Source of the DNA: Sclerotinia nivalis
Taxonomy: Eukaryota; Ascomycota; Leotiomycetes; Helotiales; Sclerotiniaceae
Length of the DNA: 64,000 nucleotides
Assembly: GCA_029531795.1 (NCBI GenBank)
Contig: JAPEIS010000003.1
Span: 2,542,001-2,606,000 of the forward strand
Reading direction: 5' to 3'
Numbering within the stretch: position 1 is the stretch's first letter; each line of letters opens with the position of its first letter. Made by a program: the position numbers and the translations under genes. The notes below the pieces were generated by a model. That model made no database searches, was not told the origin of the DNA, and was given only the letters and a program-made list of their open reading frames with translations. Shown piece after piece: positions 11,159-22,140 of the stretch.

Positions 11159-13632
11159 TTAAACCGCCTCATCCGCAGCCACACTCTCATAAGCACCTCC
11201 CTCATCCGCACCCCTTCTCATCTCCATCCTCGACGGCGTCTCATACATCTTCGTGTAATTAATCACCTGACCACCCAACATTGCAGCACCATTTTCTCTC
11301 TTCCCAAAAACCGGCGCTGGATCACACCAGAAATCTTTACAGTTGCGGACGCAACCGCGAGAAAATGGGTTCTGGGGTGCTCGGCGTCGATTCTTGCTTC
11401 CTTCGTAGCCGTGGAACGCGGTTTCGACGAATGTGTCCACACCGAGAATTTTCTTCCATTGTGCGAAACAACCGGCTTTATGGGCGTGATGATGGCCATG
11501 GCCACCTGGTGCGTGGGTTGGAGGTAAAGCGGGATCGGGACCAAGTCCGGTGTTTCCGATTTGACCGCCCGACCGTGAGGTAGCACCTGTGGTAAGAGCG
11601 TTGGTGATTGCTTGGGAAGCTTTACCTCCTGAGTGTGTACCGCGCATATTCTCCCAAGTGGTCATTGCTCGTGAGATCTGGATCAATTGGACGAATAGTA
11701 ACATAGTGACCCATGTTAATTGTAAAATTGCCCACAATACCAAGACCAAAGTGTAGGGGTCTGAGTTGACAATACCGCATAATGAAGGCGAAAGAATGTT
11801 ACACTCTTGTTCGTCTTTCCCAGCGAAACCTTCGAAGTCTTCATCTTAATTAGCATATATTTTAAGAACCTTAGATTTATACTTACATCCGATAGTGACT
11901 CTGACTAGGGAGATAATTCCAAGCTGCAAGCACACCAAATAGAGAAAGAAATGTCTATGGTTGTTGACACCGACGCAGTTGTTGATCCAAGGGCAATGGC
12001 TAGGTTTCCATATTAGCGAAAAGATTGGAGAAAGGGGGATAGATTGTGCTTACTGGTCATGCTTCGCTACGCATCGGTTGCATCGCCTGCAATGTTTACT
12101 TCTCAGGGGTTGTCGAACCATGCAATGAACGCAAAAGTTCTGCTCATCGAATTTCCATGCGCTTAATAACTCATCAATTACAGCTTTTTGTTGAGTTAAA
12201 CCACCCAGTTTTGGCACAAAACCAGGCTCGTATACCATTGAACAAAAGTAGAAATATCCAGTAAGACTGTAAAAGGTGAAGAATAACAAATTCGAGAGAG
12301 GGTAAGTTCCGTATGTAGCTAACAATTGTTAGTATAGATTCCATGAGAAACAGATTCCGGGTTACAAACCTGGTAACAAAGTTGTCAACCATCTTACGCC
12401 AACCCAAAACAATGTAGCTGCAAAAATTCCTGCAAGCCAAGGCTAAATTGACATTGTTCATTAGCGAAGCTCTTGAAGCTAATGTAAAATATCTTAGACA
12501 TACCGTTTTATGTAGATGCCTCATATCCGAAGGAGCATACTCTAATAATTGCTGGGCCAACCATTGTAATGAATACCCAAAAAACAAAGCCATAGGTACA
12601 CCGATAAATACTACCATTTGACTACTGATCATAATCATAGACCAAAGTATTAGGAAAGGCCATAAAAAGAAGAATTTGTTCATGAATGCACGCTTATCCT
12701 TCAACAACCACGAAGACATCGGGAAGCTGATAACGACCGGCTTGGCATCCTCATCGTATCCACACTCTGTCAGAGCCTTATGCCAGATTCTTTCTGTCTT
12801 CATCTCTTGAGCTGTGATAGCTGGGGTTTTGCCAGTCGAGGTTTCAGCAAATCTATCCGCTCCGTACTCTATTAACTTCTGTATGCACCCCTGGGAGCCC
12901 TTAACCAACGCCCAATGCAGTGCAGTAAATCCAGTTTCGTCCGTAGCATGAACATCGGCACCCCACCTCAAGAACAAATCCACACAGCTTGGTAATCCCT
13001 TGTACGCCGCCCACATCAAAGAAGTGTGACCCTGGGTATCAAGTACGTCGACATTGATGTTTTGGTGCAAAAGAAGAACAAGTAGGAAGATATTCCCTTC
13101 AAACGTAGCAAGATGAAGAATATTGTATCCTTGAACATCCGTAATCAGAGGATCGGCGCCATTTTCCAGTAACAGGTGAACGACATAATAATGGCATCTC
13201 TGAGCAGCCCACATGGCCGCTGTAGCTACAGACTCTCCTCCTTTCTTATTCACATCTGCACCGGCTTTCAGAAGGAATTGGCACATGGCATACTGATTAT
13301 TAATAGCCGCCCACTGTTTCAGTCTGTTAGCCAGGGAAATCTTACACAATAGGGTCGAGTCGCACATGTAAAGGCGTTATACCCTCGCCGTCACAATACA
13401 TAGCATCAAAAGTACCATTGTCGAATAGCTTCTCCATCGCTTGAATGTCTCCTACCCGAGCGAGTTGCATTATATCTGCGGGCCGCTCTGGAGGTGTCAT
13501 ATCACCGAGCTCTACATGATTATCCTCACTAAGGGCCGGCGCCAAGGCGTTCGACTTCCCACTTGGCATTATTGGGGCAATTTTCTTCGAGGATTCCGTC
13601 CCGGAGGAGGATTTCGAGTCTCCAAAGGCCAT
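11159..13632 (-). CDS. AKR1: Palmitoyltransferase AKR1 (ankyrin repeats plus DHHC)
   Basis: Six exons: 13632-13366, 13313-12504, 12442-12370, 12318-12054, 11999-11887 and 11844-11159, with introns of 52, 61, 51, 54 and 42 bases. All phases agree, giving 737 residues. AKR1 is a Golgi membrane S-acyltransferase that palmitoylates peripheral proteins such as casein kinases. Residues about 50-270 hold ankyrin repeats ([24 protein letters not shown]). Membrane helices follow ([16 protein letters not shown] and others). The catalytic zinc-finger segment is [31 protein letters not shown]; intron 4 splits the catalytic DHHC motif itself. The C-terminal tail is cytosolic and His/Gly-rich. The start is the first ATG before the ankyrin region. 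The gene is divergent from the SRP receptor beta gene. Confidence 0.95.
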
Positions 13633-14157
13633 GACAGTACCAGGCAGTCCGGGACTAACGGTGTTGGGTGTTGTCGAGGAAATGAAATCGATTATGGTAT
13701 GTAGGGTATCTCAATCATCAATCGTGAAATTTATGACAACATAAACATAATTATATGGTAAAGCAAAGAAGTCAATAATAACGGAGAAAAAACACGGAGT
13801 AAGGATCTTTATAACTGAAAAGCTGATGAGTTGTGTTCAAGTGGCTCCAATGGAAATTGTATTGCTTACAACTACGAGGCTGAGTACCCGTTGGTACTTT
13901 ATTTTAATCTCTGGGCTTGCCTTATTCTAGAAACGGTGACAGGGGGCACGGCTGATTTTTAATAGCACAGCTCAGTCCATCACCACAAAATTATTCCCAT
14001 AGCCTTGTGTGAAAGAACAACACGCATAGGAACCACTTTGGAATATCATCATCTATCGAACTCATAGACTTTTCTATATGTACCTCGGATCTGCGGTACT
14101 TTTTGAAGTCTTTGAGCTTCAAGTATTTCGATAACAAGGGTCTATATTCTCGCGGTC
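13633..14157. promoter_or_regulatory. Divergent promoter region, AKR1 and SRP receptor beta
   Basis: 525 bases separate the two start codons. No ORF or specific element was identified; the divergent arrangement implies that both promoters lie here. Confidence 0.5.
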
Positions 14158-15104
14158 ATGTCTTCTTCAGAGGATTGGGTTCATACTCTTTTGAATCCCT
14201 CGCCTTTGGGTTTGATCATCGCAATTATCCTAGCCCTTTCAATACCAATTTTCCTCCACTCTGTTGTTTTCCGTGCAACGGGTTTCACAAGCTTACCTTC
14301 TATCTTGTTGATTGGACCAAGCGGCTCAGGAAAGACCGCGCTTCTTACTCTTGTAAGTAATCCAAAAGAAGATACATTATCGCATGAGGTGAGTAGTCAG
14401 TCATCACAAACACTGATAATTGATAATAGTTCGAGCGAGAGAATAAACCTGCCACTACTCATACTTCTCAAACCACCTCATCTGCCGAATGTTCTCTGCC
14501 GGTTGAGACAATAGCTGCTTCGGACAAATATCGATCAGTCAATGATCCAGCAAATCAAGTGCATAAGAAGTTCATCTTAATTGATACTCCCGGCCATGGA
14601 AAACTGCGACATCATGCATTCGAAAACCTTACAACTTCTCAAAACCTTCGAGGTGTAATATATCAAGTTGATGCCACTACATTGGGTGCTGGGGATGAGG
14701 GTTTAAGAGAGGCTGCGGATTATCTACACGATCTACTCCTTCTCATGCAAAAGCTCATGGATGGAAAAACCACTACAAAGGCACCTAAAGAACTGCCACT
14801 ACTCATCGCTGCCAACAAGATGGATCTTTTTACTGCTCTTCCGGCCGCATTGGTCAAGAGTAGTTTAGAAAGAGAAATTACCAAAGTTAGAGTTTCGAGA
14901 TCAAAAGGTCTACTCGATTCGGGAATGTCTACAGAAGAGGACGAAGATAAAGATGAATGGCTTGGAGAAATGGGTTCTAGCGAGTTCAAATTTTCACAAA
15001 TGGAGGAGTTCAACATTTCTGTTGAAGTAGCTGGTGGTAATGTAATTGGGTCTGATGGTGGATCAGTTGATGCTTGGTGGAGGTGGGTAGCTAACAGATT
15101 ATAA
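14158..15104 (+). CDS. SRP102: Signal recognition particle receptor subunit beta
   Basis: Exons 14158-14352 and 14430-15104, intron 77 bases (GTAAGT..AATAG), 289 residues. The N-terminus has one membrane anchor (LGLIIAIILALSIPIFLHSVVF). A Ras-like GTPase domain follows: G1 GPSGSGKT, G3 DTPGHGKLR and G4 ANKMD are visible. The beta subunit anchors the SRP receptor alpha subunit to the ER membrane and takes part in SRP-dependent targeting. The insert between G4 and the C-terminus is acidic (STEEDEDKDEW), which is common in fungi. Reading through the intron instead would end the frame shortly after G1, so the splice is well supported. Confidence 0.95.
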
Positions 15105-15595
15105 GCGAATGAAGCTTTTTCCACATTTTAATGCAGTAGGTATGTAGTTAGATCATCTAATACCCCTCAAGGACCTCATTTATACGGCTCTTTTATGTGA
15201 ATAGCTCATCGGGTTAATTGGGTTGATAAAAACCCCATATTTAAGTGTTTTCAAGTTATTCTGATTGATAGGAGATTTCTTACTGTGCTTCATAAAGAAG
15301 CTTGTCTGAGCTAGAGTTGTTATCGTCATACGTGATTCAACCTTAAAACTAGCCAGTTCGCATTCTTTGTAACAATCATCTCAAACCCCAATTCAAACCG
15401 TTCATCTCGAACATATACGCTATGGATATACTATGGATATACGGTCCTCTTCAATTCACTTTCTTATTCTTCTCTTAAGCGATTCCTCTTTCCCTTACTT
15501 AAGAACATCATCGATTTAAGTTTCGCCAAGATCTCTTTCTTTTCGGCTTCTCCAAACCACATTGCCCAGTGTTCGATTAACAACAATTCTTCGAA
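15105..15595. other. Intergenic, promoter of the DNA polymerase X gene
   Basis: AT-rich; the last 100 bases are pyrimidine-rich (tctcttaagcgattcctctttccc), as in many fungal 5' leaders. No other feature was seen. Confidence 0.4.
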
Positions 15596-17605
15596 ATGTC
15601 ATCGACTTTTCAATTCCCTCCTACTTATGTTTTTAGATTTTTACTTGATGATAAGGAAATAAAAGAGTTGGAGGATGGATTGGATAAGTTTAATGCTTTA
15701 CGATACACAGTACAGGAAGCCCAGGTGGGACTTGCAAAGATTCCAACAAAGGCGAGAGTGGAATTTGAGTTGAGGAAGCTAAAGTTTATGACAGTTGATG
15801 TCACGAATGTTGAGAGAAAAACAGAGAAGTTGGATGAAGTGAGGTCTGAGGTGAAAGAAGTCGCGGGAAAGAAGAGGAAAGCTAGAAATGGAAAGAAGAA
15901 GCAGGTGCGGAAAAGTACATTGAATGAAAATGGGTATGAAGTCATTGAACTTAGTTCCAGTGAAGAAGAGGATGAAGATGAGGAAGAAGAGAATGAGGGA
16001 ATAACCAGGGAAAAGTTGAAGTCAGCTGATGGGACGAGTTTCCCTGCACCAACTGGAAGTATGTATGGACGAGAGACTGTCAAAGTTCAACAGGGTCTCA
16101 AAATGCCAGATACTCTGAATGTTCAAAATACTTTCAAAGTTTTGAAGAAAGATTGGTATTTCGATTCAGAAAGAGAGGGCAAGTTACTTCCAATGGATAA
16201 CTACCTGATATATGAAGGACGACGAATAATGGGACCACCAAACTCTCTCCCTTCAGATATTTTAACTCGCGCGGCAGCCGATCCTAAAAGCCACCCAAAT
16301 TCCAAATATAATCACCATTATCGACACCAGCAATCAAGCAAGCCACTCACCCGTCCTACCCTTCTCACACAAACCACATCCGAACATGACGATCCTGAGC
16401 ATTATCCACCTCTACCAGAATATCTCAAAACACATTATTCCTGCGAACGACCCACTCCATTAACATCACCAAACGATAATTTCCTCACCCAACTCCAATC
16501 CGTGAAATTAAAACGTCTCCTAGACGGCGACCAAATAGGCGTTCGCGCATACAGTACCTCTATTGCCTCAATAGCAGCATACCCCTATGTCCTCACCTCA
16601 CCCAATGAAGTCATCCGTCTCCCCGGGTGCGACCAAAAAATCGGGAATCTCTTCCTTCAATACCAAAACACAGGCACCATAGATGAAGTCATCGAATTCC
16701 AAAATAACCCACGCATGCAAGTTCTCCGTCTCTTCTACAATATCTGGGGCGCAGGCGATGCCACCGCCCGCGATTTCTACGATAAAAAAGGCTGGCGCGA
16801 CCTTGATGATATCATCGAATATGGCTGGGACAAACTAACGCGCGTCCAACAAATCGGCGTAAAATACTACGATGAATTTTTGCTTCCGATTCCCCGTGCT
16901 GAAGTCGAAGAAATTAGTTCCATTGTTCTTTCTGAGGCGAGGAAAATTGATAAGGGATATCAAATGGTTATAGTCGGAGGATACAGGAGAGGAAAAGAGA
17001 ACTGTGGAGATGTGGATATTATACTCACGCATCCGGATGAAAAATTCACGTTTAATTTTGTATCGGAGTTAACCGGACGATTGGAGGAGCTAGGATGGAT
17101 TACGAATATTTTGTTGGAATCGATGCGGAATTCAGAGAGAGGACAATATGCGGTGGATTTGAGTCGTGCGGAGGGTGAAAGGAGTCATGGGGGTTTTGAT
17201 ACCCTGGATAAAGCTCTGGTCGTTTGGCAGGATATTAATTTTCCCCAACCTTCCCAACCCCCCTCTCAGCCCTCTACATCTCAAACCAAACCACCCAAAA
17301 TCAAAAATCCAAATATTCACAGAAGAGTCGATATCATTATAACCCCGTGGAAAACAGCAGGCGCAGCGATTATTGGTTGGTCGGGCGGAACAACTTTCCA
17401 GAGAGATTTAAGGAAATATTTTAAGGAGAAGAAAAATTGGAGGTTTGATAGTAGTGGGATACGGGATCGGAGGACGGGGGAGTGGATCGATTTAGAGGGG
17501 TGTGTGGAGGGGAGTGGGGAGGCAAAGTTGAGGGAAAAGGAGATGGCGGTTTTTAGGGGCGTGGGCTTGGAGTGGAGGGAGCCGTGGGAGAGGTGTACGG
17601 GGTAA
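15596..17605 (+). CDS. POL4: DNA polymerase family X (Pol IV/mu-like)
   Basis: Single exon, 669 residues. Family X polymerases fill short gaps in non-homologous end joining and base-excision repair. The N-terminal 60 residues may be a divergent BRCT-like fold. A linker rich in charged residues includes a lysine-rich patch (GKKRKARNGKKKQVRK, a likely nuclear signal) and an acidic run. The 8-kDa helix-hairpin-helix part starts near residue 295 (FLTQLQSVKLKRLLDGDQ), then the fingers. The palm carries GGYRRGKENCGDVDIILTHP, giving Asp472 and Asp474; the third catalytic Asp is 579 in RRVDIIITP. Between them is a Pro/Ser-rich insert. The three metal-binding acidic residues are all present, so activity is expected. 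Confidence 0.93.
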   Translation: MSSTFQFPPTYVFRFLLDDKEIKELEDGLDKFNALRYTVQEAQVGLAKIPTKARVEFELRKLKFMTVDVTNVERKTEKLDEVRSEVKEVAGKKRKARNGKKKQVRKSTLNENGYEVIELSSSEEEDEDEEEENEGITREKLKSADGTSFPAPTGSMYGRETVKVQQGLKMPDTLNVQNTFKVLKKDWYFDSEREGKLLPMDNYLIYEGRRIMGPPNSLPSDILTRAAADPKSHPNSKYNHHYRHQQSSKPLTRPTLLTQTTSEHDDPEHYPPLPEYLKTHYSCERPTPLTSPNDNFLTQLQSVKLKRLLDGDQIGVRAYSTSIASIAAYPYVLTSPNEVIRLPGCDQKIGNLFLQYQNTGTIDEVIEFQNNPRMQVLRLFYNIWGAGDATARDFYDKKGWRDLDDIIEYGWDKLTRVQQIGVKYYDEFLLPIPRAEVEEISSIVLSEARKIDKGYQMVIVGGYRRGKENCGDVDIILTHPDEKFTFNFVSELTGRLEELGWITNILLESMRNSERGQYAVDLSRAEGERSHGGFDTLDKALVVWQDINFPQPSQPPSQPSTSQTKPPKIKNPNIHRRVDIIITPWKTAGAAIIGWSGGTTFQRDLRKYFKEKKNWRFDSSGIRDRRTGEWIDLEGCVEGSGEAKLREKEMAVFRGVGLEWREPWERCTG

Positions 17606-17847
17606 TTTGGGGGAGGGGAAGCGGGGTGAGTGAGGGTGGGTGAGGGTGGGTGAGCGGGGAAGATATGGGTTATGGGTTTAGTTATTTTTATTTTATGATG
17701 AATATACTCCTATCCATGACGGAGAGCCGATGAAATCAGTACCCAGTACTTCTCTCCATACAACCAAACTCCAAACTCACTTATAAACATAAAAATTGAG
17801 GTGAACAGTGATCAGACCATTCCACTATCATACTCACTTATATTAGG
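17606..17847. other. G-rich 3' flank of the polymerase gene
   Basis: Immediately after the stop codon, a G-rich segment (about 17606-17665) repeats gtgagggtgg. Its function is unknown; the rest is unremarkable. Confidence 0.4.
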
Positions 17848-18213
17848 ATATTGAACGGTGTTATGAGGTAGATATACAGGCTTAAAAACATCAATTGATT
17901 ATTGAATTTGGATTGATATTGACAATTGCTATGAGGTATCCAGGCTTACGAACATCAATTGATAGTTGGATTTGGAATTGGAACGTTCAAAAGGACTATG
18001 GATATTGAAACCCCTCTGATTGTTAGATTTGAGTTCGGATATTGAAAAGTGCTGGAACGTTCAGACTCTTTAATTGTTGCATCTGAACTAGAACATTGAA
18101 AATTAATGACATCTGAACTAGTTGTAGAACATTGGAATTACCGAGACATTCAGGCCATTTGATTGTTAGGTCTGGATTGGACATTGAAGAGTGCTATAAG
18201 GCTAGGTATCCAC
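17848..18213. repeat. Degenerate minisatellite, about seven units
   Basis: Imperfect tandem units of about 35-70 bases, most opening with AYATTGA and containing some of TGCTATGAGGTATCCAGGCTTA, CATCAATTGAT and GTTAGATTTGGATTGG. Unit length varies, so the array looks old and eroded. It lies between the convergent 3' ends of the polymerase X gene and ESS1. Confidence 0.65.
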
Positions 18214-18426
18214 AGTCACTCGAGCAGTAAAAAATGGAAGATTGATTGTAGTACAGCGCAAGTGGTATTTCTAATCGGGTTGTTTGCCTACTAAACAGTA
18301 AACTCCTGATTCCTTCATGGTAGACCCATTTGAATCATCATGTAATCGCATCAAATCATGTCTGGATAGAACTTCGCAAGGAAGAATTCTGATGTTCTTT
18401 CCATGCATTCAATTTTCGAAATCATA

Positions 18427-19235
18427 TCACGCAAGTCTGAGAAAGATTAGTAAGAAAAGCTTGAATTCGCAATTGAAAACTAACCTTTCAATCAAATGCA
18501 AACCAGAAGCAGTTTCAACCACATGGCTAACTTCACCTGGCTTTAAGGCAAAAGCTGCTTCCTCAAACTCTTTCTGCATATCCCCTCTTCCAAAGAAACC
18601 AAGATCTCCCATCTTGCGAGCAGAGCTGCAATCGGATTCCCTAACAGCGAGATCCCCCAATGATGTTGAACCAGAACGAATATGAGCTTCGTGTTGAAGA
18701 ATAATACTCATGGCCTCCTCCTTTGTGCGTGTAATTTCAGCCTGAAACTTTATTAGAAAAACACTGATCACACACACGAGATTCCAATGTCGGGAAGGAA
18801 AAGGAACAATGAAACAGCTTTTTGAAAACTAACCTCGCGCCAACTGCTCGGTCGCCTACTACCCTTATGCTTAACCAGTAAATGGCTAGCTCTAATCTTT
18901 CCATGGTTCTCATCCTGACCATTGGCACTATCCCCAATCTCGGAGACGCTGTAGTTCTCAGCCATATATGCCTTCAACTTTTCGGTATCAGTGTTTGCTG
19001 GAGGTTCCCAACTTGATATGGTTTGGGCTTCGTTGAAATAATAGGGAATGTTCTTAGATTTCGATGTGCGAACTTCCCATCCTGCTGGTAGACCTGCGTC
19101 TGCCTATGAATGGGGTCAGTAAAGCTTAATTGCATTATATTATGGAGTCAAAATGTTCGAAACGAAAGTAAACATTCAATGAAAGGAACAATCCAAAAGG
19201 AAAGTAAGCATTCAACCAAGGGAAAACTTTACCAT
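18427..19235 (-). CDS. ESS1: Peptidyl-prolyl isomerase ESS1/PIN1 (parvulin)
   Basis: Exons 19235-19233 (ATG only), 19103-18834, 18741-18485 and 18436-18427; introns 129, 92 and 48 bases; 179 residues. ESS1 isomerises phospho-Ser/Thr-Pro bonds, chiefly in the Pol II C-terminal repeat. The WW domain is at residues 5-40 (GLPAGWEVRTSKSKNIPYYF, then SSWEPP). The parvulin domain follows: KIRASHLLVKHKGSRRPSSWRE contains the phosphate-binding Arg loop, then GDLGFFGRGDMQKEFEEAAF and a C-terminal GLHLIERLA. An in-frame TAG sits directly before the second exon, so the start codon must come from upstream; ATG followed at once by GTAAAG at 19232 fits exactly. Divergent from RPB9. Confidence 0.93.
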
Positions 19236-19771
19236 TGTGTAACTGTTTTTAGATATTAATGTACTACAAATCAAATGATTCAAATTTATGATGAAGATGA
19301 TGAGTCCTTTGCTATAGATTTCTGTGATTGTATTTGTACACTTAATTTTTTGATTGTATATTTTTAAGAGGAAGAGGCGTGGAAGATGCATGAAGCATTA
19401 ACTGGAAGATGGGTGTCTTGGTCACAGGGTGAATCGAATTAAGTTTAGTGGCGGGTTTCTTTAGTAACCAACTTTATAGAACTTTAAGAACTTTTGGAAT
19501 TCAATTGACTAGGATCACAAAATAGTTCTAGCCAAAATCCACATCGAAATCCACTCAAGCCATAATCCATCATCGACATTTCTCATCAACGCGAGGCAAC
19601 GAAATACATTACAATATCAAAGTAGAAATAAGATTATTTCTTTCACGATTACATTATCGACTTCAACAACTTCCAGGATTCAAATAACGAGGTTTGTTCA
19701 CGGGAATTATTACAATTTATCTATTGCGACAAGATTATCGACAGCTTAAACTCTTTCAAAGAAATATCATC
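19236..19771. promoter_or_regulatory. Divergent promoter region, ESS1 and RPB9
   Basis: 536 bases between the two start codons, AT-rich, with no ORF. Both genes act on RNA polymerase II, so shared regulation is plausible but is inference. Confidence 0.5.
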
Positions 19772-20462
19772 ATGGCATCTCCATCATCCAGCTCAGGCGA
19801 AGAGCACAAGAAGAATGAGGAACAAATCACTTTTAGATTTTGTAGTGAATGGTAAGCTTTTATTGCGTCTTCAACAGATTTTGTCGCATCTGCTAATCAT
19901 TTCCTAGTTCAAACATGTTGTACCCAAAAGAGGACCCTGATACCCACCGCCTACAATTCGCATGCCGTACTTGTCAATATTCAGAGGAAGCCGTCTCCTC
20001 TTGTGTGTTCAGAAATATTCTCAATAACGCCGTTGGTGAGACCGCGGGTGTGACTCAAGATGTTGGATCTGATCCCACTGTGGGTTTACCCTTATGTCTT
20101 CTATGCGGCCATGTGGTCATTTGTGAGGGAAGGACGTCGAGTACAATGGGTGTGGAAGAAGTTTAATAGGGGAAGGGGGAGATTTATGGATAGAGTTGTG
20201 CGGAAGTTCTGGCGGCTGTTGTGGTCTCTTTAAAAACCTCCGCTGACATGTCAATTTCTTTTGTTCTAGCTTCCACGATCAAATAAGACTTGTCCTGCTT
20301 GCAGGAACGAGGACGCTGTATTTTTCCAATCTCAACAGAGATCTGCGGAAACAGGAATGGTAAGCTAAGCTACAGCATTTATGAGTATTAATAAGCCCTG
20401 CTAACGAGAGGTCCTAGAAACTTTTCTACGTGTGCTGCGGGTGCGGTCATATTTTCCAGTAA
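19772..20462 (+). CDS. RPB9: DNA-directed RNA polymerase II subunit RPB9
   Basis: Exons 19772-19851, 19908-20079, 20270-20359 and 20418-20462 (introns 56, 190 and 58 bases) give 128 residues. RPB9 is a small zinc-binding Pol II subunit at the jaw that helps elongation, fidelity and TFIIS response. The N-terminal zinc ribbon uses CSEC, with the Cys codon split by intron 1, then CRTC. The C-terminal ribbon uses CPAC and CCGC in [13 protein letters not shown]. The central [12 protein letters not shown] is highly typical; the intron 2 donor is GTGGGT, slightly unusual. The family's usual length is 110-125. Confidence 0.94.
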
Positions 20463-20671
20463 TGTTCCGGGGTTTTCGGTTTCAAGGAAGGCGTTGTTAT
20501 TTGGGAGAACAGGCTTATGGAGTCTGTCGCATGGATTGGGGACACATAAAAAATGTCATGAGTTTTTGGGGCATGTCAATCAATACGGGAGGGGATATAT
20601 TTTCAATGTCCAAATTCCTTGAAAACGCCGGGTTTGCTATGCTACACTTATTCCTTTTCATACAGTGATAT

Positions 20672-21401
20672 CTACAAATGCATAGGTGCTAGTGATAGAA
20701 TTTTTGACCACTTCATCTTTCTCAGTTCTGTGCCAACCACACCTAAAAAATGTTAAGAAACAAAACACAACTTGGGATAGTCGACAAAACTAACCATTTA
20801 ATCTCGTTCCAATGGGCTCTCCAGCTTTGTTAATCAAAACACAAGCATTATCGTCGAATTTGACAACACTTCCATCTGGTCTCTGTAATTTCTTAACTGT
20901 CCTAACCACAACCGCATGTCTAATATCTCCTCTTCTAACCTTGTTTGCCGCTGATGTGGAAACACTTGCACCGGGACCGGATTCTGAGAAGTTGCGTTGC
21001 TTTTGTACTACGACTATAATGCGATCTCCTGAAAATTGGGGTCAGACTCGAGGATCGATGGTGTGAAGTTGAGAGGCTGATCGCGAGGGGCATGATGTTG
21101 AGAGGGGCTTTGTAAAGAAGGTTAAGAGGGGTTCGAACCAATCTTTGCATGCCTCTTCATTTTTAAGACCTTGGCGCATTCTACCACTGCGGCACCAGAA
21201 TTGTCGATGCAATTAAGCATCGTCTATATTGTGAGAGTTAGCACAATAGAAGTAATGCGCGGAAAGTAGTAAGGTATTTTATGTATGCGCCAGAGAAGCA
21301 ATGAGTCCAAAGCAATGAGGGTTGAAGTAATGAGTAAAAAAGAATGGGAGGATTTTATATGTACGCAAGAAAACAATTCACCATACCTTTAGTTGAATCA
21401 T
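20672..21401 (-). CDS. MRPL38: Mitochondrial ribosomal protein L14 (uL14m)
   Basis: Four exons: 21401-21387, 21223-21139, 21028-20795 and 20742-20672; introns 163, 110 and 52 bases; 134 residues. It is a protein of the mitochondrial large ribosomal subunit at the subunit interface. Typical uL14 segments are visible: [17 protein letters not shown] near the N-terminus, [28 protein letters not shown] and [17 protein letters not shown]. The first exon encodes only MIQLK. It is named by the yeast uL14m gene MRPL38. Convergent with RPB9 and divergent from SET9. Confidence 0.93.
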
Positions 21402-22140
21402 CTTGTGGACAATACGATGGGTGGAGGGGTTCACTTTCGTATTGCTGGAGATTCTTCGTCTCTATCTCTCTCACTCTTTGATATTGTGGTTATCTCTATC
21501 TCTCTACTGTCATTGTCAAATTATTAGGACACTAGTCTATGTTTGGTATAGGCGAAGTTCACCCACGCCTCAATAATCCAAGGTTTCTATTTCCAGCCTC
21601 TTTTACCTATTGTCCTTATCCTATTAAGACTGGGTAATAGGGGTGGAAAATTATACTTCATCCTCTATTGAACGTCATCATGTATCTTACAGGAAACAAT
21701 TATTTCTTTCCTGCTTACTTTCTTTCCTCATTCTCTTACCGTTTGAAGCATTTCAGCGTTCTCCAATTTTCAAATTCCTCATAACGTTACTCTTAGGTTC
21801 AGCACATAAGTATTTGCTTCTCCTTCATCCTACTCAAGCAAGCAAAGTTAGAGGGGAAAGTCGTCCGTTTGGAAGAGGTGAATGTATTACAGGTCACCAA
21901 ACCAACTCGAATATCTCTGTCGTAGGAGAGGAACCGCTCGAATCATTCATTCTGATATTTTGATTTACAACCCGTACATCCATACACTCATTTGGATATT
22001 TAAAAATCTACTCGAGTCCCTCCCTGTCAGCATCTTCGTACAACATTATCCTCTTCCTCTCTCGGCATGAACGTTGGCTTTTTTGTAGGCCTAATTTCTG
22101 TACACCTTACATCACCTTACATACTACTCCAATCGTCAAA
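21402..22140. promoter_or_regulatory. Divergent promoter region, MRPL38 and SET9
   Basis: 739 bases, with pyrimidine-rich stretches (tctctatctctctcactctttg near 21460). A hydrophobic frame on the plus strand (21643-21963) opens with GTG, lacks motifs and is discounted. Confidence 0.45.

Noticed and set aside
12000..12053. Apparent loss of the AKR1 DHHC motif
   Set aside because: An intron splits the motif; splicing gives KHDHHCPW.
20812..21066. 84-codon plus-strand frame
   Set aside because: It is antisense to the conserved coding exon of MRPL38.
21119..21215. tRNA-like A and B box words (GTGCCGCAGTGGTAG and GGTTCGAACC) on the minus strand
   Set aside because: The first lies in the conserved MRPL38 coding exon and the second in its intron; no acceptor or anticodon stem can be formed.
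21643..21963. 106-codon hydrophobic plus-strand frame
   Set aside because: It begins at GTG, lies in the MRPL38/SET9 promoter region and has no recognisable motif.
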